Shown here one piece after another: positions 10,279 through 19,801 of a stretch of DNA of 64,000 nucleotides. The stretch spans positions 62,001 through 126,000 of the forward strand of contig JAKFVD010000020.1 of assembly GCA_021732365.1 (NCBI GenBank), read 5' to 3'. The first letter of the stretch is position 1; the number at the start of each line of letters is the position of its first letter. This stretch comes from Methylotenera sp. (GTDB lineage Bacteria > Pseudomonadota > Gammaproteobacteria > Burkholderiales > Methylophilaceae). The translations under genes were made by a program, and so were the position numbers. A model generated the notes under the pieces. It made no database searches, was not told where the DNA came from, and saw nothing but the letters and a program-made list of their open reading frames with translations.

Positions 10279-10303
10279 CGTGTAATGGCTTTCTTGGCTT
10301 TAA

Positions 10304-10334
10304 TTGTGAAAATTTTCGTTAATAATAATATACT
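10304..10334 (+). promoter_or_regulatory. Possible promoter of the AlgZ-like kinase gene
   Basis: TTGTGA at 10304-10309 and TATACT at 10329-10334 are separated by 19 bp, which is long for sigma-70. If real, transcription would begin near 10341. That would exclude a TTG start at 10334 and favour the GTG at 10364. The call is tentative. Confidence 0.25.
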
Positions 10335-10363
10335 TGTGCATTCATTATAACGAACTATACGCC

Positions 10364-11368
10364 GTGCGCAAAAATAGCCGTTTACCTAATTTACACAATC
10401 TTGGCATACACCTGCGTATTTTGCTGATTGTGAACCTATTAACCGCTATTACAGCGATTTTATTCAGCCAACAATTTAACGAATTTTTACCTTTATTAGC
10501 CGAATTATCGGCAATAGTGCAGCCTATTTTACTACTTAGCATGTTAAGCCTGTATACGCTGCATCCATTGTTGAATAAATTGCCTTACTGGCTTGGTATT
10601 ATCGCTATTTTTTTGTTAGAAATTGGCCTTACTATTCTGGTTTTTGTTGTATTTAATCAACTGTTTTCGTTTGAGGATATTCCAAGCGTCTATCGTGCTT
10701 GCCTATTAAGTGCAATTGTCACTGGTATTGTATTTTACTATTTTCATTTGCAACAGCGCGCTTACTCGCCTGCTATTGCAGAAGCGCGCTTGCAAGCCTT
10801 GCAAGCGCGCATTCGGCCGCATTTTTTATTTAATAGCATTAATGCCGTTTTGTCGCTAATTCGTAGCCAACCCAAGCGCGCCGAAACCGCATTAGAAGAT
10901 ATGGCCGATTTATTCCGTGTGCTGATGGCGGATAATCGCGACTTGGTACCGTTAGCGCAAGAAATTGCTTTATGCCGCCAATACTTAGCGCTTGAAAAGT
11001 TACGTTTAGAAGAGCGTTTACAAATCACTTGGCAAATAGATGATATGCCGCCAGATGCGCTGATTCCGCCGCTGATTTTGCAACCGCTACTTGAAAATGC
11101 GGTGTATCACGGCATTGAGCCCATGCCAGAGGGCGGCGAAATTATGGTCACTATTTACACGCGACACAAAGAGTTGCACATTAGTATTAGCAACCCGTAT
11201 GCGCCGCAAAATCAACATCATGCGGGGAATAAAATGGCCTTAAAAAATATTAAAGAACGCTTAAGTTTACATTTTGATTTAGAAGCATCACTTAAAGCAG
11301 AAGCAACACAACTTAGCGACAAACAAAACCGTTATGAAGTGCATATTCGCTTGCCACTTACCCAATAA
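10364..11368 (+). CDS. LytS/AlgZ-type sensor histidine kinase
   Basis: About 334 residues from a GTG at 10364; an in-frame TTG at 10334 would add ten. The N-terminal part holds several hydrophobic helices (about residues 15-140). After them come ALQARIRPHFLFNSINAVLSLI, the HisKA-family LytS box with the phosphorylatable His, and a C-terminal ATPase with LILQPLLENAVYHGIEP (N box) and NIKERLSLHF. This is the AlgZ/FimS architecture. The LytTR regulator starts 39 bp after it, so they form a two-component pair. The signal is unknown. Confidence 0.88.
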   Translation: MRKNSRLPNLHNLGIHLRILLIVNLLTAITAILFSQQFNEFLPLLAELSAIVQPILLLSMLSLYTLHPLLNKLPYWLGIIAIFLLEIGLTILVFVVFNQLFSFEDIPSVYRACLLSAIVTGIVFYYFHLQQRAYSPAIAEARLQALQARIRPHFLFNSINAVLSLIRSQPKRAETALEDMADLFRVLMADNRDLVPLAQEIALCRQYLALEKLRLEERLQITWQIDDMPPDALIPPLILQPLLENAVYHGIEPMPEGGEIMVTIYTRHKELHISISNPYAPQNQHHAGNKMALKNIKERLSLHFDLEASLKAEATQLSDKQNRYEVHIRLPLTQ

Positions 11369-11407
11369 CTTAACACTAAAATTGATGCGAAAATTACGCT
11401 TAAAAAC

Positions 11408-12136
11408 ATGTTAACTATTTTAATTGCCGATGACGAAACGCCTGCGCGCAATCGCTTGCGTGATTTGCTTGGCGATATTGCCGATGTATCGATTGTTGCC
11501 GAAGCCAAAAATGGTAAGGAAGCGATTGATTTGGCCATGCAAACCAAGCCCGATTTAATGTTATTGGATATACGCATGCCGTTGATGGATGGCATTGAAG
11601 CGGCACAGCATGCACAAAAACTGGAACCCAAACCCCATATTATTTTTACTACCGCATTTGATGCTTATGCGATTAAAGCATTTGATTTAAACGCAATTGA
11701 TTACCTATTAAAACCGATTCGCTTAGAGCGCTTACAAACCGCGATTGATAAAGCGCATGCACTTAAGCCTAAACAGATTGAAGCCTTAAAGCCACTGCAA
11801 AAAATGCGTAGCCATCTCAGCATTCATGAGCGCGGCCGCGTGATTTTGGTGCCTATTGAACAGATTATTTATCTGCGAGCCGAACTGAAATATATCACGG
11901 TGCGCACCGCTGAGCGTGAATACCTGATTGAAGAATCGCTCACCCATCTGGAAACCGAATTTGGTGAGCGATTTGTACGCTTGCATCGTAATTGCTTGGT
12001 TGCGCCCATATTTATTACTGGCTACGAAAAACGCCTCAATGAAGCCAACGAAGAGCGCTGGGTTGCTTTATTAAAAGACATCCCCGAAACCGTTGCCATT
12101 AGTCGCCGCCAACAACATCTGGTTCGGCAAAGCTAG
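11408..12136 (+). CDS. LytTR-family response regulator (AlgR-like)
   Basis: 242 residues. The receiver domain (1-120) has LIADDETPARNRL, phospho-acceptor Asp in DLMLLDIRMPLMDG, and the conserved Lys in YLLKPI. The C-terminal LytTR DNA-binding domain follows (about 138-240), with the typical IIYLRAELKYITVRTAEREY and FVRLHRNCLVAP. It is the partner of the LytS-type kinase just upstream. In Pseudomonas the equivalent pair precedes hemC and hemD; here hemC follows at 13029 with one opposite-strand gene inserted between them. Targets are unknown. Confidence 0.92.
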   Translation: MLTILIADDETPARNRLRDLLGDIADVSIVAEAKNGKEAIDLAMQTKPDLMLLDIRMPLMDGIEAAQHAQKLEPKPHIIFTTAFDAYAIKAFDLNAIDYLLKPIRLERLQTAIDKAHALKPKQIEALKPLQKMRSHLSIHERGRVILVPIEQIIYLRAELKYITVRTAEREYLIEESLTHLETEFGERFVRLHRNCLVAPIFITGYEKRLNEANEERWVALLKDIPETVAISRRQQHLVRQS

Positions 12137-12180
12137 CGCGCAAAACTTAACACCTAAAACAAGACGAAAAATATTAGCGT

Positions 12181-12858
12181 CTAGGGTTGTTTCTTTTTAG
12201 CATCCATTTCGGCAATCACTTTAGCCGCCCATTCGCGTCCGCCCAAACCAAAAGCCAGTGCAAGTGCCAAAAAGAATGCGCCAAATACAATAATAAACAA
12301 TGAGTGAATCAGCTGCATGCCAATGCCTAATTGCTCAAGCGCCACAAAAATCGCCAAGATTTGTATGCCATATTCTGCCGAGGTACTCACGGTTAACGCA
12401 TGCGAAAACTTAATGCTGTACAGCCATGCAAATACCAAACGATTGACAAAGCGCGCCAATAAAGTACCAAAAATAATGACTAAAATAGCCACAATAATAT
12501 GCGGCAAATAGCTGGCTAATTGTTGTAACAACACAGCGACTTCATTCAGGCCCAGCGCATTCGCACCAGTAATCACAAATAACAGAATCACTAGCCAATA
12601 CACCACTTGGCTGATAATGCCGCTTAAAGTCACATTAAAATTGCCATGATTAATAAACGCTTCTAAGCCCGATTTTTGCGCCGCTTTATCAAATTGGGTT
12701 AATGTCAATAGGCGTTTTACGGCGGATCTGGCCAATTTGGCGATAAGCCAACCAAAAAATAAAATGACAATAACTGCTAATAACTTGGGCACAAAATGTA
12801 TGAGCTGTACCCAAAATTCATTCAGCGAATTGATAAAAGTGTCTAATTGATATTGCAT
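12181..12858 (-). CDS. Conserved TM-helix membrane protein, small-conductance-channel-like
   Basis: 225 residues with about four to five membrane helices. It has the paired PF05552-type helix pattern (LLAVIVILFFGWLIAKLARSA and later HIIVAILVIIFGTLLARFVN) and the ending FGLGGREWAAKVIAEM. The sequence is related to mechanosensitive channel pores, but the soluble beta/alpha MscS domain is absent, so gating by tension is uncertain. It is a single gene on the opposite strand between the AlgR-like regulator and hemC. A good ribosome site (aaggagaaag) precedes the ATG at 12858. Confidence 0.8.
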   Translation of the reverse strand: MQYQLDTFINSLNEFWVQLIHFVPKLLAVIVILFFGWLIAKLARSAVKRLLTLTQFDKAAQKSGLEAFINHGNFNVTLSGIISQVVYWLVILLFVITGANALGLNEVAVLLQQLASYLPHIIVAILVIIFGTLLARFVNRLVFAWLYSIKFSHALTVSTSAEYGIQILAIFVALEQLGIGMQLIHSLFIIVFGAFFLALALAFGLGGREWAAKVIAEMDAKKKQP

Positions 12859-13028
12859 AACTTTCTCCTTAAAACGTTTTAAAACAGCTAATTAGCTCAT
12901 CGTCCATCCGTTTTCCAAAAATAAAACGTCAGTAAAATTGATGTTTAGTCTATTCATTTTAATATTGACCATTTTTAGCTTAACCCAAAAAACACACTTT
13001 TGTACACCCGTTTGCACACACACAAGAC

Positions 13029-14003
13029 ATGCTAAAATTCTTAATTATGCACAATCCACCTAAAAAACTCGAACCTAAACAATTAATCATCGCATCGCGT
13101 GAAAGTGCGCTTGCGATGTGGCAAGCCAAGCATATTCAAGCCAAGCTTAAAAAATTGTATCCTTTGTGTGAAGTGAGCATTCTGGGCATGACCACTACAG
13201 GCGACCAAATTTTAGATTCGCCTTTGGCACGTATTGGTGGCAAAGGGTTATTTGTAAAAGAGCTAGAAATGGCGCTGGCGGATGGCAGTGCCGATTTAGC
13301 CGTGCATAGCATGAAAGATGTGCCCATGAATCTGCCAGAAGGCTTTTTAATGGCCGCCACAGGCGAACGCGAAGATCCGCGCGATGCTTTTGTATCGAAT
13401 AACTTTAAAAAATTAGAAGATTTGCCAGCAGGCAGCATTGTCGGCACATCCAGCTTGCGCCGCCAAAGCCAAATTCAGGCGAGGTTTCCCAGCTTAAAAA
13501 TAGAATCCCTACGCGGCAACGTGCAAACGCGTTTGCGTAAATTAGATGAAGGCCAATATGCTGCGATTATCTTGGCAGCCGCGGGTTTAATCCGCTTAGA
13601 ATTAGGCAATCGCATTCGCCAATTTATTTCGCCAGAACTCAGTATTCCCGCTGTAGGGCAAGGTGCATTGGGCATTGAAATTAGTGCCAGCCGCACTGAC
13701 TTAATTGAAATATTAGCGCCGCTCAATCATATCGACACGCAATTATGCGTAGAAGCCGAACGCGGCATGAGCCGCGCGCTGGCTGGCAGCTGCACCGTGC
13801 CGCTGGGCGCCTATGCAACCCGTCAAGGCAATCGCATCAGCATCGCTGGCTTTGTCGCCAGTGTCGATGGCCAGCAAATTTTGCGCGAAAAAGTCACTGG
13901 CAGTGTTGATAATGCCGAAGCAGTTGGTCAGGAATTGGCGGCTAAATTGGTGGCAAAAGGTGCAGACAAAATATTGGCTGCGCTGGATGGTATTAAACAC
14001 TAA
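13029..14003 (+). CDS. hemC: Hydroxymethylbilane synthase (porphobilinogen deaminase)
   Basis: Up to 324 residues. It condenses four porphobilinogen units into hydroxymethylbilane for tetrapyrrole synthesis. Family motifs: [64 protein letters not shown], and the dipyrromethane-cofactor cysteine in [16 protein letters not shown]. The start is ambiguous: an ATG at 13047 would give a more usual N-terminus, and TAAAAT at 13033-13038 could be a -10 box. HemD follows 57 bp later. Neither ATG has a good ribosome site. Confidence 0.95.
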   Translation: MLKFLIMHNPPKKLEPKQLIIASRESALAMWQAKHIQAKLKKLYPLCEVSILGMTTTGDQILDSPLARIGGKGLFVKELEMALADGSADLAVHSMKDVPMNLPEGFLMAATGEREDPRDAFVSNNFKKLEDLPAGSIVGTSSLRRQSQIQARFPSLKIESLRGNVQTRLRKLDEGQYAAIILAAAGLIRLELGNRIRQFISPELSIPAVGQGALGIEISASRTDLIEILAPLNHIDTQLCVEAERGMSRALAGSCTVPLGAYATRQGNRISIAGFVASVDGQQILREKVTGSVDNAEAVGQELAAKLVAKGADKILAALDGIKH

Positions 14004-14060
14004 TCATGTTCAAAATTACTTCCGTCGTCATTTATACGAAATCGGGAATCCATTTTTAAA

Positions 14061-14846
14061 ATGTCAACAATGCCGCTATCTGGCCTTGGTATCGCCATTA
14101 CCCGCCCTGTTGACCAAGCCAAAAAACTAAGTGCATTAATTACTGCAGCAGGCGGCACAGCCATTTCATATCCGTTAATTGAAATCACACCACTGGCCGA
14201 TTACAGCCAGTTTGAAACGGTGATTCAAGCGATTCATGAGTACGATTGGGCGATTTTTATCAGCAGCAATGCGGTACAAAATGGCATGCCGCGATTGGTT
14301 AATGTTGGCATGCCAGAACACCTAAAATTTGCCGCCATTGGCCCAGTTACCGCTAATGAGCTACAAAGCTTTGGGGTAAAGCAAGTGCTTACGCCATCAA
14401 GTCATATTCAAGATGGCGATGAAAGTAAGGTTCGTTTTGATTCTGAAGCTTTATTGGCGTTGCCTGAAATGCAACAAGTTAACGGTCAAAAAGTGATGAT
14501 TTTTCGTGGCATCGGTGGCCGCGATGTGTTGGCAGAAAGCTTAAAAGCGCGCGGCGCAATAGTTACTTTTGCGGAATGCTATCAGCGCATTAACCCGCAA
14601 ACCAACTGCGATTTATTGGCGAATCTTTATAACGAAAAAAAGCTGCATGGTATTGTGATTACCAGCAGTGAAGCCATGCGTCACTTACTGGATTTGGCAG
14701 GTGATGCCGAATGGCTAGAAAATATTACCCTATTTGTGAATCATGCACGAATTGCGGAATTGCCTTTGCAGATGAGTTTGAAAGTCTGTGTTGCCAACGC
14801 GCCTGGTGATGATGAAATGCAGGCATTAATCAGTAGTGCTTTTTAG
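14061..14846 (+). CDS. hemD: Uroporphyrinogen-III synthase
   Basis: 261 residues. It closes and inverts ring D of hydroxymethylbilane to uroporphyrinogen III, the next step after hemC, which lies directly upstream. The weakly conserved family is recognised by ITRPVDQAKKLSALITAAGG, DWAIFISSNAVQ, FAAIGPVTANEL, MIFRGIGGRDVLAESLKARG and GIVITSSEAMRHLL. There is no fused HemX domain. Soluble, cytoplasmic. Confidence 0.93.
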   Translation: MSTMPLSGLGIAITRPVDQAKKLSALITAAGGTAISYPLIEITPLADYSQFETVIQAIHEYDWAIFISSNAVQNGMPRLVNVGMPEHLKFAAIGPVTANELQSFGVKQVLTPSSHIQDGDESKVRFDSEALLALPEMQQVNGQKVMIFRGIGGRDVLAESLKARGAIVTFAECYQRINPQTNCDLLANLYNEKKLHGIVITSSEAMRHLLDLAGDAEWLENITLFVNHARIAELPLQMSLKVCVANAPGDDEMQALISSAF

Positions 14847-14893
14847 GCTTATTATTTGCTTATAAACTTAATTTAAGCTTAAAAGATACACTT

Positions 14894-15256
14894 ATGAATA
14901 CAGACAAAAATCCTAGTCGGGTGTTTAAAAGTGCTACATATATGCAGCCTAATATTGGTGAGCCTATACGCTCAGTAGTCACTGAATCGCAGCATGCAAC
15001 CGTGGTTGCATGGCATATCAACCCCCAGCAAAGCATCTTGGCTCACGTGCATCCACATGGCCAAGACACATGGACAATTATATCTGGCTGTGGGGAGTAT
15101 CAATTAAATACGACTGGTGACACGCACATCATTAGTGCAGGCGATATTGTTGTAGCGCATCAAAACGAAGTGCATGGTGTTTTTAACCATAGCAATGAGC
15201 CTCTCGTTTTTATTTCAGTAGTATGTCCGTTTGAAGCTGGCTATGCGCTAATTTAA
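14894..15256 (+). CDS. Cupin-fold protein
   Basis: 120 residues, a single conserved beta-barrel cupin. Motif 1 reads AHVHPHGQDTWTIISGCGEY with two or three metal-ligand histidines, and motif 2 is AGDIVVAHQNEVHGVFNHS with a further His. The metal site looks complete, but cupins cover enzymes, sugar-binding proteins and regulators, so no substrate is offered. It stands 47 bp after hemD on the same strand and could be co-transcribed. Confidence 0.75.
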   Translation: MNTDKNPSRVFKSATYMQPNIGEPIRSVVTESQHATVVAWHINPQQSILAHVHPHGQDTWTIISGCGEYQLNTTGDTHIISAGDIVVAHQNEVHGVFNHSNEPLVFISVVCPFEAGYALI

Positions 15257-15283
15257 AACCGAAGATGCAATAAAAAGCTGTTT

Positions 15284-16303
15284 TTAAATTTTTGGTGCAG
15301 CTGCAAACGTAAACGCATCACTAAAGAATTCTTCTGTATCTAAACCTTGTTGTATAAAAGTTTGATGTGCAATTTCGCACATGCCGGGCGCACCGCATAC
15401 ATAGGCTTGGTGGGCGCTTAAATTGCTGATATCATCCAAAATTGCTTGGTGCACAAGCCCTGTTCTGCCTTGCCAATTATCGTTTTCAGCAGGTTCTGAC
15501 AACACAGGAATATAAGTAATATTAGGGGTTAAGTCTGCCCATTTTTCGCACAAATCGTGCATATATAAATCGCGCAACTGACGCGCGCCACGATATAAAA
15601 CAATGTCGCGCTGAATATTGTTATGCAGCATATGCTCAATCATACCTTTCACAGGCGCGAAACCTGTACCGCCTGCAACCATAATAATCGGCTTTTGCGA
15701 ATCTTCTCTTAAGAAAAAACTGCCAAATGGTGCTTCAAGCCGCAATATGGCTTTTTCTTGTAGCTCTTTTTCTACATATTCACTAAACACGCCGCCGGCA
15801 ATCACGCGAATATGCAACTGCAAAAAATCGCTATCGTGAGGTGCATTGGCGATTGAAAAAGCACGGCGTTTGCCATCTTTTAAAATAAATTCAATATACT
15901 GGCCTGCTTTAAATTGTAAGCGCTCACTTGCGGGTAGTTGCAGGTGCAGCGCAATCACATCATGCGCAAGCTGCTCTTTTTTTGCGACACGTGCAGGCAA
16001 GATTCGCGGTTTAATGCCTGCCAAGCCGCCTACTTCGCGACACTCAATGCTTAAGTCTTCCATCGGCCTTGCACAGCATAATAATGTGTTGCCTGCAGCC
16101 AATTCAGCGTCGCTCATCGCGCTGCCCTGATAATCGTCATGCATTACTTTGCCTTGCAACAATTTGGCTTTACAAGCGCCGCAAGCACCGTTACGGCAAC
16201 CGTAGGGTAAATTTACACCTGCCTCAATTGCGGCTTGCAACACGGTTTGGCTGGGGCGCACATCAAATGTATGGCCGCTATTTTTAATGGTCACTTTATG
16301 CAT
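15284..16303 (-). CDS. 2Fe-2S ferredoxin / FAD-NAD(P)H oxidoreductase (CDP-6-deoxy-delta-3,4-glucoseen reductase-like)
   Basis: 339 residues in three domains. An N-terminal plant-type ferredoxin has CRNGACGACKAKLLQG and a later Cys in LLCCARP (about residues 36-80). An FAD-binding barrel has RAFSIANAPHD (about 150), and the NAD-binding domain has VAGGTGFAPVKGMIEH and YVCGAPGMCEIA near the end. This electron-transfer layout fits AscD/RfbI-type reductases and monooxygenase reductases. No hexose-dehydrase or oxygenase partner lies nearby, so the physiological acceptor is unknown. It is 21 bp downstream of the fxsA start on the same strand. Confidence 0.85.
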   Translation of the reverse strand: MHKVTIKNSGHTFDVRPSQTVLQAAIEAGVNLPYGCRNGACGACKAKLLQGKVMHDDYQGSAMSDAELAAGNTLLCCARPMEDLSIECREVGGLAGIKPRILPARVAKKEQLAHDVIALHLQLPASERLQFKAGQYIEFILKDGKRRAFSIANAPHDSDFLQLHIRVIAGGVFSEYVEKELQEKAILRLEAPFGSFFLREDSQKPIIMVAGGTGFAPVKGMIEHMLHNNIQRDIVLYRGARQLRDLYMHDLCEKWADLTPNITYIPVLSEPAENDNWQGRTGLVHQAILDDISNLSAHQAYVCGAPGMCEIAHQTFIQQGLDTEEFFSDAFTFAAAPKI

Positions 16304-16324
16304 TTTTTCTTAACTTTTTAAAAA

Positions 16325-16780
16325 TTATTTTTTCTGATTATCATCTTGCACATGCGTATATTCACCTTCAATCACATCATCGTTGGCGGCACGTGCATCA
16401 GGGCTTGGTTGGTATGACTGTTGAAATGGTTGTTCATATTGGTTAGTCGCAGCATTTGGGTTTTGCTTACTGATGGGTGTTAATAGCAAAACTACCGCAA
16501 TCATATCGGTGATCACGCCAGGAATAATTAACAACACACCCGCCACCATATTACGCGCGCTACCTAGCATGGTTTTAACGGGATTACCGCCAGATGTCAG
16601 ACTTTGCATCATTTTAGCCGTTAACAATAACTTTTCACCACGAATCAGTTGTAAGCCCAAGTAAGCTATGACGACTAAATAGAGCAATACCCGCCAGCCG
16701 TACTCATCTGCAAGGCTTATGAGCAGAAATAGTTCGGCAAATGGAAAAGCGAGTAAAATTAAACCTATTAAAAAACGCAT
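16325..16780 (-). CDS. fxsA: FxsA family cytoplasmic membrane protein
   Basis: 151 residues with three or four membrane helices in the first 100 (LIGLILLAFPFAELFLLISL, VLLYLVVIAYLGLQLI, AGVLLIIPGVITDMIAVVLLL) and a hydrophilic acidic tail. The pattern IPGVITD and the opening helix are typical of FxsA, a membrane protein linked in E. coli to relief of phage T7 exclusion by the F plasmid. Normal length. It precedes the flavoreductase gene and is divergent from dsbD across an 83-bp gap. Confidence 0.88.
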   Translation of the reverse strand: MRFLIGLILLAFPFAELFLLISLADEYGWRVLLYLVVIAYLGLQLIRGEKLLLTAKMMQSLTSGGNPVKTMLGSARNMVAGVLLIIPGVITDMIAVVLLLTPISKQNPNAATNQYEQPFQQSYQPSPDARAANDDVIEGEYTHVQDDNQKK

Positions 16781-16863
16781 ATCTTAAGAACTTTCTATCC
16801 AATTGTTTTCACTAATTGGGGGTTAAATGCAGTATTTGCAACTGCTGGCATTTATTTTGAAAG

Positions 16864-18507
16864 ATGGAGCATTATTTGAAACACCTATTAAATAGCATTG
16901 TAATCGCTTTTATGACAACGTTTGTTGTGGGCGCGTTGCATGCCGCAGAGACTAATTTAACTGGCAAAAACGCTTTTGTTGAAGAGATTCAAGAAGATGA
17001 ATTTTTATCGCCAGATGTTGCATTTAAGCTTAACTTAACGGTATTAGACGCACAAAATTTAAATGCCAATTTTAAGATAGTGCCTGGCTATTATTTGTAT
17101 AAAGAGCGCATTAAGTTTGTCATTAAAGATGCTAACACAGGCAAAATTGAACAGATTAATTTGCCCGCAGGCGAAATAAAAGATGACCCCAATTTTGGTA
17201 AGCAGGAAGTTTATCATCACGAATTCGATGCAAAAATAGCGTTAAGTAAGGCCAATAATCCAGTTATTTCTGCCACTTATCAAGGCTGTAGCGAAAAAGG
17301 TTTATGTTATGCGCCTGTTACCAAACTGATTGCAATTGAATTGCCTGATGGCGGTAGTAATGCCAGCGCGAGCGTTGTTGCTAGTTCAGATGATGATAAA
17401 ACGACACAAGCATTAAAAGGCGGCAATTTGTGGCTGATTATTGGTGCATTTTTTGTTGCAGGCTTGTTGCTTTCATTTACACCTTGTGTGCTACCAATGA
17501 TTCCAATTCTATCCAGCATTATTGTTGGCAGCCAAGCAAAAAGCGGTAAAGCGTGCAAATTACACTCTTTCGGGCTATCGGTAGCCTATGTTTTGGGTAT
17601 GGCGCTTAGCTATACACTGGCGGGTATTGCGGCAGGTTTATCGGGCAATTTACTCAGCCAATCATTACAAAACGCTTGGGTGCTAGGCGGAACTGCACTA
17701 ATTTTTGTGGCATTGGCCTTTTCAATGTTTGGATTTTACGAACTAAAATTGCCAGCGGTAATTGAGAACAAAATTCTAGGCGCCAGCCAAAAATTAAAAG
17801 GTGGTGAATTTTTGGGTGTGTTTATCATGGGCGTGTTATCAGCATTAATTGTTAGCCCATGCGTTGCCGCGCCATTAGCTGGTGCACTAATTTATATTGG
17901 CCAAACCCATAATGTATTGTTGGGCGGCGTAGGCTTATTTGCCTTAGCCATCGGTATGGGCGTGCCTTTGTTATTAATTGGCGCATCTGCTGGCAGTTTA
18001 CTACCCAAAGCGGGCAGCTGGATGACTATTGTGCGTAACTTTTTTGGTGTATTAATGCTGGCAATGGCCGCCTACTTGGTTTGGCCTGTATTGCCTAGCG
18101 CGATTACGCAGCCTGTCAACAAATTGCTGGGTACTTCTGTTGAACATAATTTACCTTTTGCACGTGTTAAAAGCGTGGCAGAACTAGATGCTGCAATTGC
18201 AGCGGCCAGTGGCAAAACTGTCATGCTGGATTTTTATGCCGATTGGTGCGTTGCCTGTAAAGAAATGGAAAAATTCACTTTTAGCGATGGCAGCATACAA
18301 GGTGCACTTAAAGATACCGTTTTGCTACAAGTCGATGTCACTGAAAATAATGACGATGACCAAGCACTACTTAAACGCTTCGGCTTATTTGGTCCGCCAG
18401 GCATTATCTTTTTTGATGTCGCTGGCAACGAAATCAAACCCAAAGTCATTGGCTATAAAAATGTCGCCCAATTTACACAAATACTCAATAAAGTGAATGC
18501 TCAATAA
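16864..18507 (+). CDS. dsbD: Thiol:disulfide interchange protein DsbD
   Basis: About 547 residues. It carries electrons from cytoplasmic thioredoxin across the inner membrane to periplasmic thiol reductases. Parts in order: signal peptide; DsbD-alpha domain (about 40-160, with TYQGCSEKGLCYAPV); eight-helix core with cysteines in SFTPCVLPM and VSPCVAAPL; C-terminal thioredoxin-like domain with DFYADWCVACKEME. The ATG at 16864 has no spaced ribosome site, whereas a TTG at 16876 follows GGAG by 6 bp and gives a shorter, more typical signal peptide, so translation probably starts there. It overlaps the next gene by one base. Confidence 0.95.
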   Translation: MEHYLKHLLNSIVIAFMTTFVVGALHAAETNLTGKNAFVEEIQEDEFLSPDVAFKLNLTVLDAQNLNANFKIVPGYYLYKERIKFVIKDANTGKIEQINLPAGEIKDDPNFGKQEVYHHEFDAKIALSKANNPVISATYQGCSEKGLCYAPVTKLIAIELPDGGSNASASVVASSDDDKTTQALKGGNLWLIIGAFFVAGLLLSFTPCVLPMIPILSSIIVGSQAKSGKACKLHSFGLSVAYVLGMALSYTLAGIAAGLSGNLLSQSLQNAWVLGGTALIFVALAFSMFGFYELKLPAVIENKILGASQKLKGGEFLGVFIMGVLSALIVSPCVAAPLAGALIYIGQTHNVLLGGVGLFALAIGMGVPLLLIGASAGSLLPKAGSWMTIVRNFFGVLMLAMAAYLVWPVLPSAITQPVNKLLGTSVEHNLPFARVKSVAELDAAIAAASGKTVMLDFYADWCVACKEMEKFTFSDGSIQGALKDTVLLQVDVTENNDDDQALLKRFGLFGPPGIIFFDVAGNEIKPKVIGYKNVAQFTQILNKVNAQ

Positions 18508-19049
18508 TGCTCAATCAATTAAAAACACCGCTTTTTTATCTGGTCTTAATCGCCTCACTTGGTTTTGCCATCTTTTATTTTTTTCTCAACCCACAAACCC
18601 AAATAGGTAACGAGTCAAACCAAGGCATGTCGACACAAGCTTTGTTTACAGCGAATTTTTCTGATGAAAACAGCAAACCACAACCATTAAAACAATATGA
18701 AGGCAAAGTTGTCGTGCTTAATTTTTGGGCCAGCTGGTGCGAACCCTGTCGCGAAGAGATGCCAGAGCTTTCAACTTTGCATACTGAATACAAAGATCGC
18801 AATGTGGTTGTATTAGGCATGGCAATTGAAGATGTTGCCGCGATTAATGATTTTTTAAAAGAGACTAAAGTGAGCTATCCCTTATTTGCGGCGGATGTAC
18901 AAGGCATGGATATTGCCGCTAGTTTAGGTAATAACAAAGGCGTTTTACCCTACACGGTCATCATTAAATCCGATGGCACCGTGGCAAAAACCTATTTTGG
19001 CCGCATTACTAAGCCTTTATTAGAGCAAACCTTGAAAACTATTTTATAA
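18507..19049 (+). CDS. TlpA/ResA-type periplasmic thioredoxin-fold protein
   Basis: 180 residues. An N-terminal membrane anchor (PLFYLVLIASLGFAIFYFFL) is followed by an AhpC/TSA-Redoxin type domain with the active site FWASWCEPCREEMPEL and the cis-proline region GVLPYTVII. The start overlaps the dsbD stop by one base, so translational coupling is likely and DsbD is the obvious reductant. Proteins of this kind reduce cytochrome c haem-binding cysteines or protect periplasmic proteins; a cytochrome c maturation role is plausible but not shown. Confidence 0.9.
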   Translation: MLNQLKTPLFYLVLIASLGFAIFYFFLNPQTQIGNESNQGMSTQALFTANFSDENSKPQPLKQYEGKVVVLNFWASWCEPCREEMPELSTLHTEYKDRNVVVLGMAIEDVAAINDFLKETKVSYPLFAADVQGMDIAASLGNNKGVLPYTVIIKSDGTVAKTYFGRITKPLLEQTLKTIL

Positions 19050-19175
19050 AAACTGTTTTTTGACTCTATTGTAAAATTTTAGTTATCATTCAATCACTTA
19101 AGATTAATTCGTTCAATAACTTCGCTTAAACTTCATCTAACTACGGTTAATTTGCTGGACAAAAGCATTCAAGTT

Positions 19176-19189
19176 CGGCAAACTTGCCG
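19176..19189. promoter_or_regulatory. Short perfect palindrome upstream of aroQ
   Basis: CGGCAA-AC-TTGCCG is a perfect 6-bp dyad in the 201-bp gap between the TlpA-type gene and aroQ. It is a possible operator or small RNA hairpin. The rest of the gap shows nothing I can name. Confidence 0.25.
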
Positions 19190-19250
19190 CTATGAAAGTT
19201 CGTCAAAAATCGACTAAATGTAATATAAAACTCAATATAAGTGGCGCAAA

Positions 19251-19706
19251 ATGACCACTAAATCGATTTTAGTATTGCATGGACCTAACCTTAATCTACT
19301 TGGCTTACGCGAGCCAGAGCATTATGGCAGCTTAACACTTGCCGCGATTAATGCACAATTGGCAAAGATTGCGCAGCAAAATGCTGTTAATTTAGAGGTT
19401 TTTCAAAGTAACAGCGAAGCTGAAATTGTCACTAAAATACAATCTCATGCTGTTAACACCGTCGATTTTATTGTGATTAATCCTGCTGCTTTTACCCACA
19501 CATCTGTTGCGATTCGTGACGCACTTTCTGCTATCAAAACTCCTTTTATTGAAGTGCATTTATCTAATGTATTTGCGCGGGAAAGTTTTAGGCATCATTC
19601 TTACTTTAGCGATATAGCAGTTGGCGTGATTAGCGGCTTAGGGGCCGAAGGTTACAGCGCCGCTTTGCAATACGCGATTAATTACTGCAACAAAAAAGCC
19701 ACTTAA
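19251..19706 (+). CDS. aroQ: Type II 3-dehydroquinate dehydratase
   Basis: 151 residues. It converts 3-dehydroquinate to 3-dehydroshikimate in the shikimate pathway. Type II signatures: [19 protein letters not shown] (with the lid Arg and catalytic Tyr), [49 protein letters not shown] and [11 protein letters not shown]. It precedes accB and accC on the same strand, an aroQ-accB-accC order widespread in proteobacteria. Confidence 0.97.
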   Translation: MTTKSILVLHGPNLNLLGLREPEHYGSLTLAAINAQLAKIAQQNAVNLEVFQSNSEAEIVTKIQSHAVNTVDFIVINPAAFTHTSVAIRDALSAIKTPFIEVHLSNVFARESFRHHSYFSDIAVGVISGLGAEGYSAALQYAINYCNKKAT

Positions 19707-19801
19707 ATGCGCTCAAACGTTATTTTTAACAACATTTCAACACTAATTAACACTTACAATCAAAACTAAGCAATCATAACTAAGTTAATACAGAGGTTAT
19801 T

